From Dyadobacter sp. SG02 (lineage in GTDB: Bacteria > Bacteroidota > Bacteroidia > Cytophagales > Spirosomataceae), in NCBI RefSeq assembly GCF_900109045.1, contig NZ_FNYL01000019.1, positions 62,001 through 126,000 on the forward strand: a DNA stretch of 64,000 bases, written 5' to 3'. Shown here in pieces: positions 23,964 to 31,338 of this stretch. Each line of letters opens with the position of its first letter. Position 1 is the first letter of the stretch. The notes below the pieces were generated by a model, which was not told the DNA's origin, searched no databases, and was given only the letters and a program-made list of their open reading frames with translations. The position numbers and the translations under genes were made by a program.

Positions 23964-24895
23964 GAAAGTACTTACTCACCGCGCTCGTGTGCATGAGCGC
24001 ATTATACGCGTACGCACAGGAGCGCAGCGTTGCCATTACGATCGACGATGTTCCGAATGTTCACTTATATGCTGCGGACGGTAATTCATCGGGCTTGTTG
24101 AAAAGGCTGGATTCACTGAACCTGCCGGTCGCGATTTTTATCAATGAAGGACATTTGAAACAGAACACGGCATTTGAGCTAAATAAAAAGCTGCTGGAAA
24201 GCTGGATTTCACGGCCCTACATTACCGCTGGTAACCACAGCTATTCGCATCCGAATTACGGCGAAATTGGTTTTGACGCATTCAGAGATGAGGTATTGAA
24301 AGGGGAGGAGCTGACGAGGAAGATGACAGAGAAGGCGGGAAAGAAACTGAGCTATTTTCGTTTTCCCTTCAATGGAATGGGTAAGGACAGCGCGGAGCAG
24401 GTGCGTATGACCCAATTTCTAACGGAGCATCACTACGTTTCGACGCCATTTACCGTCGAAAGCGAGGACTGGCTTTATACCCAGCTTTATGAAAAAGCAT
24501 TGAAGGAAGGGAAAAAGGAAGAAGCACAAGCGATCGGTAACCGTTACGTCGAGCACAGTCTGAGGCTTTTCGGCTATTTTGAAGGGGTGATTTCGAAAAG
24601 TATCGGTAAGTCGGTAAGACAGATTTACCTGTGCCATGATAACCGGCTCAATACCGACTATCTCCCGGTTTTAGTACAAAAATTGAAAGAACAGAATTAC
24701 AAATTCATCAGCCTGGCAGATGCATTGTCCGATCCGGCATATAGCCTGCCGCTGTACTATTACGGGAACTTCGGGTTCTCGTGGGTTTATCGCTGGATGA
24801 AGGATGTAGACAAGCGCCGCTCGCTGATGCGTGCCGAGCCTGTGGATATGGAAACGCAGAATGCTTATGAAGCGCTGACGAAAGGCAAAAAATAG
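23960..24895 (+). CDS. Secreted polysaccharide deacetylase (NodB-like)
   Basis: A 311-residue exported protein. Residues 1-19 form a signal peptide ending at AYAQ, and a NodB-type fold follows, with the catalytic Asp pair in AITIDDVPN and the metal-binding His pair in GNHSYSHP. FRFPFNGMG matches the next motif block. Such enzymes remove acetyl groups from chitin-like, peptidoglycan or exopolysaccharide chains in the periplasm. The C-terminal third (about 230-311) lacks strong similarity to known domains. It is translationally coupled to the aldo/keto reductase by a 4-base overlap and is followed by a stem-loop shared with the convergent cold shock gene. Confidence 0.88.
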   Translation: MRKYLLTALVCMSALYAYAQERSVAITIDDVPNVHLYAADGNSSGLLKRLDSLNLPVAIFINEGHLKQNTAFELNKKLLESWISRPYITAGNHSYSHPNYGEIGFDAFRDEVLKGEELTRKMTEKAGKKLSYFRFPFNGMGKDSAEQVRMTQFLTEHHYVSTPFTVESEDWLYTQLYEKALKEGKKEEAQAIGNRYVEHSLRLFGYFEGVISKSIGKSVRQIYLCHDNRLNTDYLPVLVQKLKEQNYKFISLADALSDPAYSLPLYYYGNFGFSWVYRWMKDVDKRRSLMRAEPVDMETQNAYEALTKGKK

Positions 24896-24901
24896 GGCAT
24901 T

Positions 24902-24931
24902 AAAAAAGCACGCCTTTGAGAAGCGCGCTTT
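24902..24931 (-). terminator. Terminator between deacetylase and cold shock gene
   Basis: The stem AAAGCACGC (24905-24913) pairs with GCGCGCTTT (24923-24931) with one G-U type pair, loop CTTTGAGAA. Read on the minus strand it is followed by a run of six T residues, so it mainly ends the cold shock transcript; it may also serve the deacetylase. Confidence 0.75.
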
Positions 24932-24957
24932 CGAAATGTCTTTATTATGAACTAACC

Positions 24958-25149
24958 TTAGATAACGCGCACGTTAACTGCGTTTAGGCCTTTTCTTCCA
25001 TTTTCTACTTCGTAAGACACTTTGTCGTTTTCACGGATATCGTCCTGAAGACCTGAAACATGAACGAAAATGTCTTTCTCTCCTGATGATGGTTGAATGA
25101 ATCCGTATCCTTTTGATTCATTGAAAAACTTAACTGTACCTTCTGCCAT
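24958..25149 (-). CDS. Cold shock domain protein (CspA family)
   Basis: A 63-residue single cold shock domain that binds single-stranded RNA or DNA and melts mRNA structure. The RNP1 motif KGYGFIQ and RNP2 motif DIFVHVSGL are present, with the leading MAEGTVKFFNESKGYG typical of Bacteroidota. Length is normal for CspA-like proteins. Its own promoter and terminator are both readable, so it is a single-gene transcript with a short leader of about 20 bases; the long structured leader known from E. coli cspA is therefore absent and cold induction cannot be inferred. Confidence 0.95.
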   Translation of the reverse strand: MAEGTVKFFNESKGYGFIQPSSGEKDIFVHVSGLQDDIRENDKVSYEVENGRKGLNAVNVRVI

Positions 25150-25178
25150 TAGTATTGATCTTATTATTATGTAATGAC

Positions 25179-25208
25179 CAAATTTAGATATAAAAAGCAG
25201 ATATACAA
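25179..25208 (-). promoter_or_regulatory. Promoter of the cold shock gene
   Basis: On the minus strand TTG (25206-25208) is followed by a 19-base spacer and TAAATTTG (25179-25186). This is a full Bacteroidota housekeeping promoter of the form TTG-N19-TAnnTTTG, placed 30 bases before the start codon. Confidence 0.75.
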
Positions 25209-25264
25209 GATTAATGTTTCTTTACCTTAGAATTATTCCAATCTGTCAGAATGCTTTTTTTCTC

Positions 25265-26239
25265 ATGCCGCTAGTCCATTATAAATCCAGAATATCGCCA
25301 TATTGGCTCCCAAACGGACATTTTCAGAGCATTTATCCTGCGCTCTTCCGGGAGATAGACGGTATAAAATATTTTCGTGAAAAAATTGTAACTCCCGATG
25401 ATGACTTCCTGAATCTGGACTGGTCGCATGCCCAAAATGAGGGTGAGAAGCGGCTGGTAATCCTGTCGCACGGGCTGGAAGGTGACACCACGCGCCAGTA
25501 CATAACGGGGATGGTTAAACTACTGAACGGGCACGGGTTCGATTGCCTGGCCTGGAACTTCCGGAGCTGCGGCGGCGAAATGAACCAAACGGCCCGGTTT
25601 TATCACAGCGGGGCTACGGAAGATCTCGATGCCGTCGTGCAATATGCATTTGGAAAAGGGTATGCCGATGTGCGGTTGGTGGGATTTAGTTTGGGAGGAA
25701 ACCTGACTTTGAAATACCTCGGCGAACAGGGCGCCGCTATCGACCGGCGTATCAAAGGTTCGATCGTGTTCAGCGTGCCAATGGATTTGAAGGCGTGCAG
25801 CCTGGCCATTATCGAGCCCCGGAACCAGATTTATATGCACCGCTTTTTGAAATCATTGAAGCCCAAAGTGGTGGAGAAAGCGGGTTTGTATCCCCAAAAA
25901 ATAGATTTAAAGGACCATGCATTAGTCAAAACCCTTTATGATTTCGACGACATCTACACGGCACGGCTACACGGTTTTGAAGGTGCTGATCATTACTACG
26001 CGCAATGCAGCTCAAAATTTTTCATCGAATCCATCACGATTCCGACAATGATCGTCAATGCCGAAAACGACCCTATTGTACCATTCAAAAGCCTGCCTGT
26101 TGAGATGCTTCGGTCGCATTCCAACGTAACCCTGGTGGCGACTAAGGACGGCGGCCACTGCGGTTTCCGCCCCGCCCGTCTCACGGACGAATTCTACTGG
26201 TCGGAAAAACAAGCTCTGCAATTCCTGACAAGCCTCTGA
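25265..26239 (+). CDS. YheT-like alpha/beta hydrolase
   Basis: A 324-residue alpha/beta hydrolase of the YheT/EMB8 group. The N-terminal SPYWLPNGHFQSIYPAL is diagnostic, LSHGLEGD contains the oxyanion region, GFSLGG holds the nucleophile Ser, NAENDPIVP the acid and GGHCGF the His. These enzymes are thought to act on esters or lipids, but substrates are not established. The start at 25265 (MPLVHYK) suits the family; the frame is open from 25214 but the extra residues are hydrophobic and unmatched and overlap the divergent csp promoter region. The last codons run into three TGAC decamers. Confidence 0.9.
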   Translation: MPLVHYKSRISPYWLPNGHFQSIYPALFREIDGIKYFREKIVTPDDDFLNLDWSHAQNEGEKRLVILSHGLEGDTTRQYITGMVKLLNGHGFDCLAWNFRSCGGEMNQTARFYHSGATEDLDAVVQYAFGKGYADVRLVGFSLGGNLTLKYLGEQGAAIDRRIKGSIVFSVPMDLKACSLAIIEPRNQIYMHRFLKSLKPKVVEKAGLYPQKIDLKDHALVKTLYDFDDIYTARLHGFEGADHYYAQCSSKFFIESITIPTMIVNAENDPIVPFKSLPVEMLRSHSNVTLVATKDGGHCGFRPARLTDEFYWSEKQALQFLTSL

Positions 26240-26251
26240 CCACGCCTGACT
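26226..26251. repeat. Short TGAC decamer repeat at hydrolase stop
   Basis: CCTGACAAGC, CTCTGACCACG and CCTGACTC follow one another at about ten-base spacing across the end of the hydrolase gene. They match the motif of the larger repeat region at 22656-22934, here encoding the final residues and stop. Confidence 0.55.
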
Positions 26252-26347
26252 CAATCCAACCCGCCGTTCACCTTCGGCCAGACTTCGTCGGGTAAGAAAA
26301 CTGTTCCAAACATTATTTTGTTAGCAACATATACCAATAGATTTTGG

Positions 26348-26355
26348 TAATTTTG
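26348..26355 (+). promoter_or_regulatory. Candidate -7 element of serine operon
   Basis: TAATTTTG matches TAnnTTTG and lies 78 bases before the fused serine gene. The expected TTTG at 19 bases upstream is missing, although one occurs 27 bases upstream. The rest of the 194-base gap shows no other clear signal. Confidence 0.4.
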
Positions 26356-26433
26356 TGGCCTGTTTCAAACAGGTCGGACCCTTAGCGATAAAAATTACGT
26401 TAACTCGATCATTTTTCAGTTATTCCCCGTTTC

Positions 26434-28341
26434 ATGTCCACATTAACTCTCAATCCAGCACCGTACATTATCATTGATTTCGACAGCACATTCACGAAAG
26501 TGGAAGGGCTCGACGAATTGGCCGCGATCGCCCTCAAAGGCCATCCGGAGCGTGATCAGATTGTTCAGAAGATTTCTGATCTGACCAACAAGGGTATGAA
26601 TGGCGAAATGTCGTTTGCGGATGGTCTGCGCCAGCGAATCGCCTTACTGAAAGCTAGCCGTTCGCACATTGAAGAACTGGTTTCTTTCCTGAGAACAAAG
26701 GTTTCGGATTCGTTCAAGCGTAATACGCAGTTTCTGACGGAGAATGCGGAACAGATTTTTATCGTTTCCAGCGGATTTAAGGAGTTTATCGTTCCCGTGG
26801 CTACCGAGCTCGGCATCCTGGCCGATCATGTGTATGCGAATGAGTTCGTGTTCGATGAAGAAGGAAATATTACAGGGATCGATGAAGAGAACGTATTGTC
26901 GATGGACGGCGGGAAGATCAAAATCCTTTCGGCATTGAATTTGTCCGGCGATGTGTACGCTATCGGTGATGGCTATACGGACTATGAATTGAAGGCATCA
27001 GGCCTTGCCAATCGTTTCTATGCATTTACTGAAAACGTCGAGCGCCCGAAAGTAACGGCGGTGGCTGACCATATCGCTACATCATTCGACGACTTTCTGT
27101 ATGACAATAAATTCAGCAGAAGCCAGTCTTACCCGAAAAGCCGTATCAAGGTATTGCTCCTTGAAAACGTGCACCCTGTTGCACGCAAGGCATTCGAGGA
27201 AGAAGGTTTCAATGTAGAGTTCGTGAAAGGTGCCCTCGACGAGGACGAACTTTGCGAGCGTATCAAGGACGTGTCCATTATCGGTATTCGTTCTAAAACT
27301 ACCATTACCAAACGCGTACTCGAAAATGCGAACCGTCTGATGGCGATCGGTGCATTCTGTATCGGTACCAACCAGATCGACCTCGATGAGGCGGCGAAAA
27401 AAGGGATCGCGGTATTTAATGCGCCTTACAGCAACACCCGTTCCGTGGTGGAGCTCGCTGTGGGTGAAATGATCCTGCTGATCCGTAATATCGTAGGCAA
27501 GAGCAATTCCATGCACAAAGGTATCTGGGACAAATCCGCGAACGGCAGCTTTGAAATCCGTGGCAAGAAACTCGGTATGGTAGGTTACGGAAGCATCGGT
27601 ACACAGCTTTCGGTAGTGGCTGAGGCGTTGGGTATGGATGTGTACTTCTATGATGCGGTTGAAAAACTGTCGATCGGAAATGCGAAGAAGGTAAATACAC
27701 TCGAAGAACTGCTGGCGATGTCCGACGTACTGAGCCTGCACGTGGATGGTCGTAGGGAGAACACTAATATGATCGGCAAACGCGAGTTTGACCTGATGAA
27801 AGATGGTGTGATCTTCCTGAACCTCTCACGCGGGCACGTGGTCGACATTAAAGCATTGGCGGATGCCGTAAAGAGCGGTAAAGTGGCCGGTGCAGGTGTA
27901 GACGTGTTCCCGAAAGAGCCGAAAACCAACGATGAAATGTTCGAAAGCGAGCTGCTTGGCTTGCCGAATGTGATCCTGACACCGCATATCGGTGGTAGCA
28001 CCGAAGAGGCGCAGGAGAATATCGGTCACTTCGTGCCTTCCAAATTGCTGGAATTCATGAATAACGGTAGCTCTTACGGCAGTGTGAACTTCCCCGAAGT
28101 ACAATTGCCGAAACTGAAAGATTCGCACCGCCTCCTGCACATCCACGCGAACGTGCCGGGCGTGCTGGCGAAGCTGAACCAGATTTTTGCCAAAAATAAT
28201 ATCAACATTACCGGCCAGTACCTCAAAACCAACGAGCATATCGGCTACGTGATCGTGGATATCGCCAAAGATTATACAGAAGAATTTATCCAGGAAGTGA
28301 AAGAGGTAGAAGGAACGATCCGTTTCCGGATGCTATACTAA
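26434..28341 (+). CDS. SerB-SerA fusion: HAD phosphatase plus phosphoglycerate dehydrogenase
   Basis: A 635-residue protein with two enzymes of serine synthesis. Residues 10-225 are a HAD phosphatase like SerB: DFDST (15-19) with nucleophile Asp15, VSSG (Ser113), Lys161 and GDGYTD (178-183). Residues 236-550 are a D-3-phosphoglycerate dehydrogenase: the NAD loop GYGSIG (384-389) with Asp407 after it, Arg466 in NLSRGH, Glu495 and His518 in TPHIGGST. Residues 560-635 form an ACT domain, which commonly gives serine feedback. The fusion thus carries the first and third steps, and the aminotransferase for the second step follows directly. Start MSTLTLN is clear. The HAD half could also act on other phosphomonoesters. 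Confidence 0.93.
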   Translation: MSTLTLNPAPYIIIDFDSTFTKVEGLDELAAIALKGHPERDQIVQKISDLTNKGMNGEMSFADGLRQRIALLKASRSHIEELVSFLRTKVSDSFKRNTQFLTENAEQIFIVSSGFKEFIVPVATELGILADHVYANEFVFDEEGNITGIDEENVLSMDGGKIKILSALNLSGDVYAIGDGYTDYELKASGLANRFYAFTENVERPKVTAVADHIATSFDDFLYDNKFSRSQSYPKSRIKVLLLENVHPVARKAFEEEGFNVEFVKGALDEDELCERIKDVSIIGIRSKTTITKRVLENANRLMAIGAFCIGTNQIDLDEAAKKGIAVFNAPYSNTRSVVELAVGEMILLIRNIVGKSNSMHKGIWDKSANGSFEIRGKKLGMVGYGSIGTQLSVVAEALGMDVYFYDAVEKLSIGNAKKVNTLEELLAMSDVLSLHVDGRRENTNMIGKREFDLMKDGVIFLNLSRGHVVDIKALADAVKSGKVAGAGVDVFPKEPKTNDEMFESELLGLPNVILTPHIGGSTEEAQENIGHFVPSKLLEFMNNGSSYGSVNFPEVQLPKLKDSHRLLHIHANVPGVLAKLNQIFAKNNINITGQYLKTNEHIGYVIVDIAKDYTEEFIQEVKEVEGTIRFRMLY

Positions 28342-28352
28342 AAATTGATTCG

Positions 28353-28381
28353 AATGGTCAGCCGGTTTTAGGCTGACCATT
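28353..28381 (+). terminator. Stem-loop between the two serine genes
   Basis: AATGGTCAGCC (28353-28363) pairs perfectly with 28371-28381, loop GGTTTTA. Only TACGTTTC follows, so the T tract is poor; it may be a partial terminator or mRNA processing hairpin that sets the ratio of the two serine enzymes. Confidence 0.5.
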
Positions 28382-28430
28382 TACGTTTCAAGACCGTGCT
28401 TCGCCTATTCACCAAGTCTATAACTCACCA

Positions 28431-29504
28431 ATGTCATTAACATTTTTCACTCCTGGTCCAGCGGCTCTGTACCCGACGTTCGAGCAGCATTTGAAGACAT
28501 TTGTCGAAAACCAGCTCGGCTCGATCTCGCACCGCAGTCAGCAGTACCGCGATTTGCACAAATTCACCGTAGATCAACTGCGTACGCTGCTCAATGTACC
28601 CGATACGCACGCGATTCTTTTCCTGGGCTCGGCCTCGGAAGCCTTTGAACGCATTCTGTTCAGCACGGTGGAGTTAGAAAGCTTTCACCTGGTGAACGGC
28701 TCGTTTTCCAAGAAATTCTGCGAATATTCGAGTGCGCTGAACAAATACGCCCACAAGTTTGAAAAACCGATGGGTGAAGGATTTCTGGCGGCTGATGTCG
28801 AAGTGCCCGAATATGCCGAACTGATCGCCACTACGCATAATGAAACCAGCTCTGGTGTGCAAATGCCGGTGGCCGAGATCCACAAGCTGAAACAGAAACA
28901 TCCCGACAAGTTCATCGCCGTGGATATGGTGTCTTCCGCACCTTATCCGGAGCTGGATTACAACATTGTGGATACCGCGTTTTTCTCGGTGCAAAAAGCA
29001 TTCGGGTTACCGGCCGGTTTGGGCGTGTGGATCGTGAATGAGCGTGCGCTGGAAAAAGCGAAAAGCATTCGCAACACCTACTCCATCGGCGCGCACCACG
29101 ACTTGCCGACGCTTTGGAAAAATGCGCAGAACAACGAAACACCTGCAACTCCGAACGTGATGCTCATTTATCTGCTGGGCAAGATAGCGGAGGATATGAA
29201 CCGCATCGGTGTACAGAATATCCGTAAAGAGACGGAACGCAAAGCAGGGTTGCTTTATAAGTTTATCGAGGGAACAGCAGGGTTTTCAGCATTCGTGAAA
29301 GAGAAAGCCCTCCGTTCACAGACTGTGATCGTGACGGATACCGAGGCGCCCTCTGCCGATATTATCAAAGCGATCAAGGAAAAAGGAATGGTAATCGGAA
29401 GCGGGTATGGTGCCGGAAAGGCTACGCAACTCCGCATTGCCAACTTCCCGGCTACTTCGCTGGAAGACACCGAAAGGCTGATCCACGAGCTCCGCAAGCT
29501 CTGA
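28431..29504 (+). CDS. serC: Class V aminotransferase, SerC-like
   Basis: A 357-residue PLP enzyme of aminotransferase class V. The PLP-binding Lys189 lies in AFFSVQKAFGLPAG, resembling the SerC context, and the N-terminus SLTFFTPGPAALYP is the phosphoserine aminotransferase opening. HNETSSG (about 136-142) and DMVSSAPYPELDY carry the cofactor contacts. It should convert 3-phosphohydroxypyruvate and glutamate to phosphoserine and 2-oxoglutarate in the cytoplasm. Position straight after the SerB-SerA fusion supports this role over an alanine-glyoxylate aminotransferase. A strong terminator follows. Confidence 0.88.
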   Translation: MSLTFFTPGPAALYPTFEQHLKTFVENQLGSISHRSQQYRDLHKFTVDQLRTLLNVPDTHAILFLGSASEAFERILFSTVELESFHLVNGSFSKKFCEYSSALNKYAHKFEKPMGEGFLAADVEVPEYAELIATTHNETSSGVQMPVAEIHKLKQKHPDKFIAVDMVSSAPYPELDYNIVDTAFFSVQKAFGLPAGLGVWIVNERALEKAKSIRNTYSIGAHHDLPTLWKNAQNNETPATPNVMLIYLLGKIAEDMNRIGVQNIRKETERKAGLLYKFIEGTAGFSAFVKEKALRSQTVIVTDTEAPSADIIKAIKEKGMVIGSGYGAGKATQLRIANFPATSLEDTERLIHELRKL

Positions 29505-29531
29505 AAAAATAGCTTGTAGAATGGCGTTACC

Positions 29532-29579
29532 AAAAGGGTGACCGAACGTCTAAATGTTCGGTCACCCTTTTATTTTACG
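29532..29579 (+). terminator. Strong intrinsic terminator after serC
   Basis: A 16-bp perfect stem, AAAAGGGTGACCGAAC (29532-29547) with 29556-29571, loop GTCTAAAT, followed by ATTTTAC. The arms are AT-flanked on both sides, so it can work in either direction. The next gene begins nine bases after the stem. Confidence 0.88.
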
Positions 29580-30476
29580 ATGAAGCATAACGACATACTA
29601 TGGAAATCGATACTGGAAGACATTTTCGATGACTTCCTGAAATTCTTCTTCCCGAATGCGGAGACGCTGTTCGACCTCGAAAAAGGTTTCGAATACCTTG
29701 ACCAGGAACTCGAACAATTATTCCCGGCGGTTACGGACGAGTTGACATCCAAATACGTAGACAAGCTGGTTAAAGTCCACTGCCATTCCGGCGCGGAAGC
29801 ATGGCTGCTCGTGCATATTGAAGTGCAAGGCTACCGCGACGAAGCCTTCGCCGACCGGATGTTCACATACTATTACCGTATTTGGGACAAATACCGCAAA
29901 CCCATCACGGCATTCGCCATTCTGACCGACGATTGCAGGCATTTCCTGCCAAGCCAGTTCGAGCAGGCTTGCTTGGGAACGAGTCTGTGTTTTCGATTCA
30001 ACAGTTTTAAAGTATTGGACCAATCGGAAGACGATCTCGGCGCGAGTGACAGCCCGTTTGCACAAGTGATTCTGGCAGTGAAGTTGGCGATAAAGGGAAA
30101 GCGCTTTTCGTCCGAAGAGCTTTACCGTTTGAAAATCAATCTGGCTAAGAGGCTGTTAAATCGCAATTTTTCGAAGCGGAAAGTTGGAAGACTGTTGGAT
30201 TTTTTGAAATTTTATGTGAGTTTGGGAGACAAAAAACTTGACAGCGAATATCTTGAAGAAATAAAAAAAGTAACCAGTCCAGATCCGATTCCTATGACAT
30301 TCGAAGAAGCGATTTTACACATTGTTAAGGAGGAAGGTAAGGAAGAAGGCCATCTGGAGAAGGATACCATCTTCGTTCAAAACCTTCTGCGGCAAACCCA
30401 GTTCAGCGAAGAGGAAATCGCTCAGCTCACCGACGTCTCCATCGATTTTGTACGAGAAATAAAACAGAAGTTATAG
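29580..30476 (+). CDS. Rpn-like PD-(D/E)XK nuclease/transposase-family protein
   Basis: A 298-residue protein of the Rpn (recombination-promoting nuclease)/PD-(D/E)XK family, many of which are annotated as putative transposases although they move no known element. KYVDKLVKV, WLLVHIEVQGY and RMFTYYYRIWDKY are the conserved block, with Asp and Glu-x-Gln in place of the usual catalytic Asp and Glu-x-Lys. The C-terminus has KEEGKEEG, a common trait of these proteins. The start at 29580 is just nine bases from a strong terminator stem, so its promoter is unclear; a start at 29538 would lie inside that stem. No terminal repeats or other mobile-element genes flank it. Confidence 0.83.
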   Translation: MKHNDILWKSILEDIFDDFLKFFFPNAETLFDLEKGFEYLDQELEQLFPAVTDELTSKYVDKLVKVHCHSGAEAWLLVHIEVQGYRDEAFADRMFTYYYRIWDKYRKPITAFAILTDDCRHFLPSQFEQACLGTSLCFRFNSFKVLDQSEDDLGASDSPFAQVILAVKLAIKGKRFSSEELYRLKINLAKRLLNRNFSKRKVGRLLDFLKFYVSLGDKKLDSEYLEEIKKVTSPDPIPMTFEEAILHIVKEEGKEEGHLEKDTIFVQNLLRQTQFSEEEIAQLTDVSIDFVREIKQKL

Positions 30477-30501
30477 CATTTTGATATTTTTAAGAATTGC
30501 C

Positions 30502-30528
30502 GGAGCTGTCCCAAAAGGCAGCTTTTTT
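30502..30528 (+). terminator. Terminator after the Rpn-like gene
   Basis: AGCTGTCC (30504-30511) pairs with GGCAGC (30517-30522) with a one-base bulge and is followed by TTTTTT. The loop is CAAAA-rich. It separates the nuclease gene from the ECF sigma gene. Confidence 0.7.
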
Positions 30529-30632
30529 CATAAACAGCCAATAATCGAAGTAAGATAGCCGACAGTCCTAATGGTATTTTAGCGATAAATTTTTAGCTTT
30601 ATGCATTCTTACGAAAACAGATAGAAGCGGTG

Positions 30633-31247
30633 ATGCAAATTGCTACCTCAACGGGGGAAACCAAAGATCATGATCTATGGCAAAGGATTCGCGTGGGCGA
30701 TGAGCAGGCCTTTACCGCGATTTTCGAGAAATACCACCGCACGCTTTACAACTACGGCAGCAAGCTTTCGACCAATTCTTCTCTGGTGGAGGACGCTGTG
30801 CAGGATGTGTTTATCGACGTCTGGCGGCTGCGGCATAACCTTACCGAGAACGTCACTTCGGTCAAATTTTACCTTTACCGCGCGTTGCGGCGGCGCATTC
30901 ACGTGGCGCTTGACAAGTTTCCTTCCATGGAGGAGATCAGCGAGCTCGATGATGAGGACACACCGGCCAATCATACCCATTCGGAAGCAATCCTTATCGA
31001 AGTAGAATCTTCATCCATGCGTGCGCAACGTATACAGGAATTGCTCGCGCAATTGCCCGAACGGCAGCTTGAAGCGGTCACGCTGCGCTATTTCGATGAT
31101 TTCAGTGTAGAAGAAATCGCGGAAATCATGAGCGTCAATGAAAAGTCTGTCCGCAATTTCATCTACAAAGCATTGACTTCCCTTCGCCAGAGCCGGGAAA
31201 TGCTGCTGATTTCTTCCCTGATTTTCTGGCTGTTACTATTTTTTTAA
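30633..31247 (+). CDS. ECF sigma-70 factor with hydrophobic C-terminal tail
   Basis: A 204-residue extracytoplasmic-function sigma factor. Region 2 (about 24-92) includes YNYGSKLSTNSSLVEDAVQD, and region 4 (about 138-190) is LPERQLEAVTLRYFDD with the helix-turn-helix SVEEIAEIMSVNEKSVRNFI. The last residues LLISSLIFWLLLFF are strongly hydrophobic, enough for a membrane helix. The FecR-type anti-sigma gene follows after 91 bases, and an STN-bearing SusC comes next, so a transport-coupled surface signal should release this sigma to activate the SusC operon. ATG at 30633 is preferred over GTG at 30630. Confidence 0.93.
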   Translation: MQIATSTGETKDHDLWQRIRVGDEQAFTAIFEKYHRTLYNYGSKLSTNSSLVEDAVQDVFIDVWRLRHNLTENVTSVKFYLYRALRRRIHVALDKFPSMEEISELDDEDTPANHTHSEAILIEVESSSMRAQRIQELLAQLPERQLEAVTLRYFDDFSVEEIAEIMSVNEKSVRNFIYKALTSLRQSREMLLISSLIFWLLLFF

Positions 31248-31338
31248 ATTTTTCTTCAAAAAATTTCATTTTGGAGAGGTCAAATCCGCATTTCGTCGCT
31301 CTGTATGATTGAACGACGATAACTGCATCCCGCGAAAC

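Noticed and set aside
30504..30528. CTGTCCCAAAAG resembles ends of some insertion sequences
   Set aside because: Only one copy is seen, with no matching inverted end or transposase near; a bulged terminator explains it.
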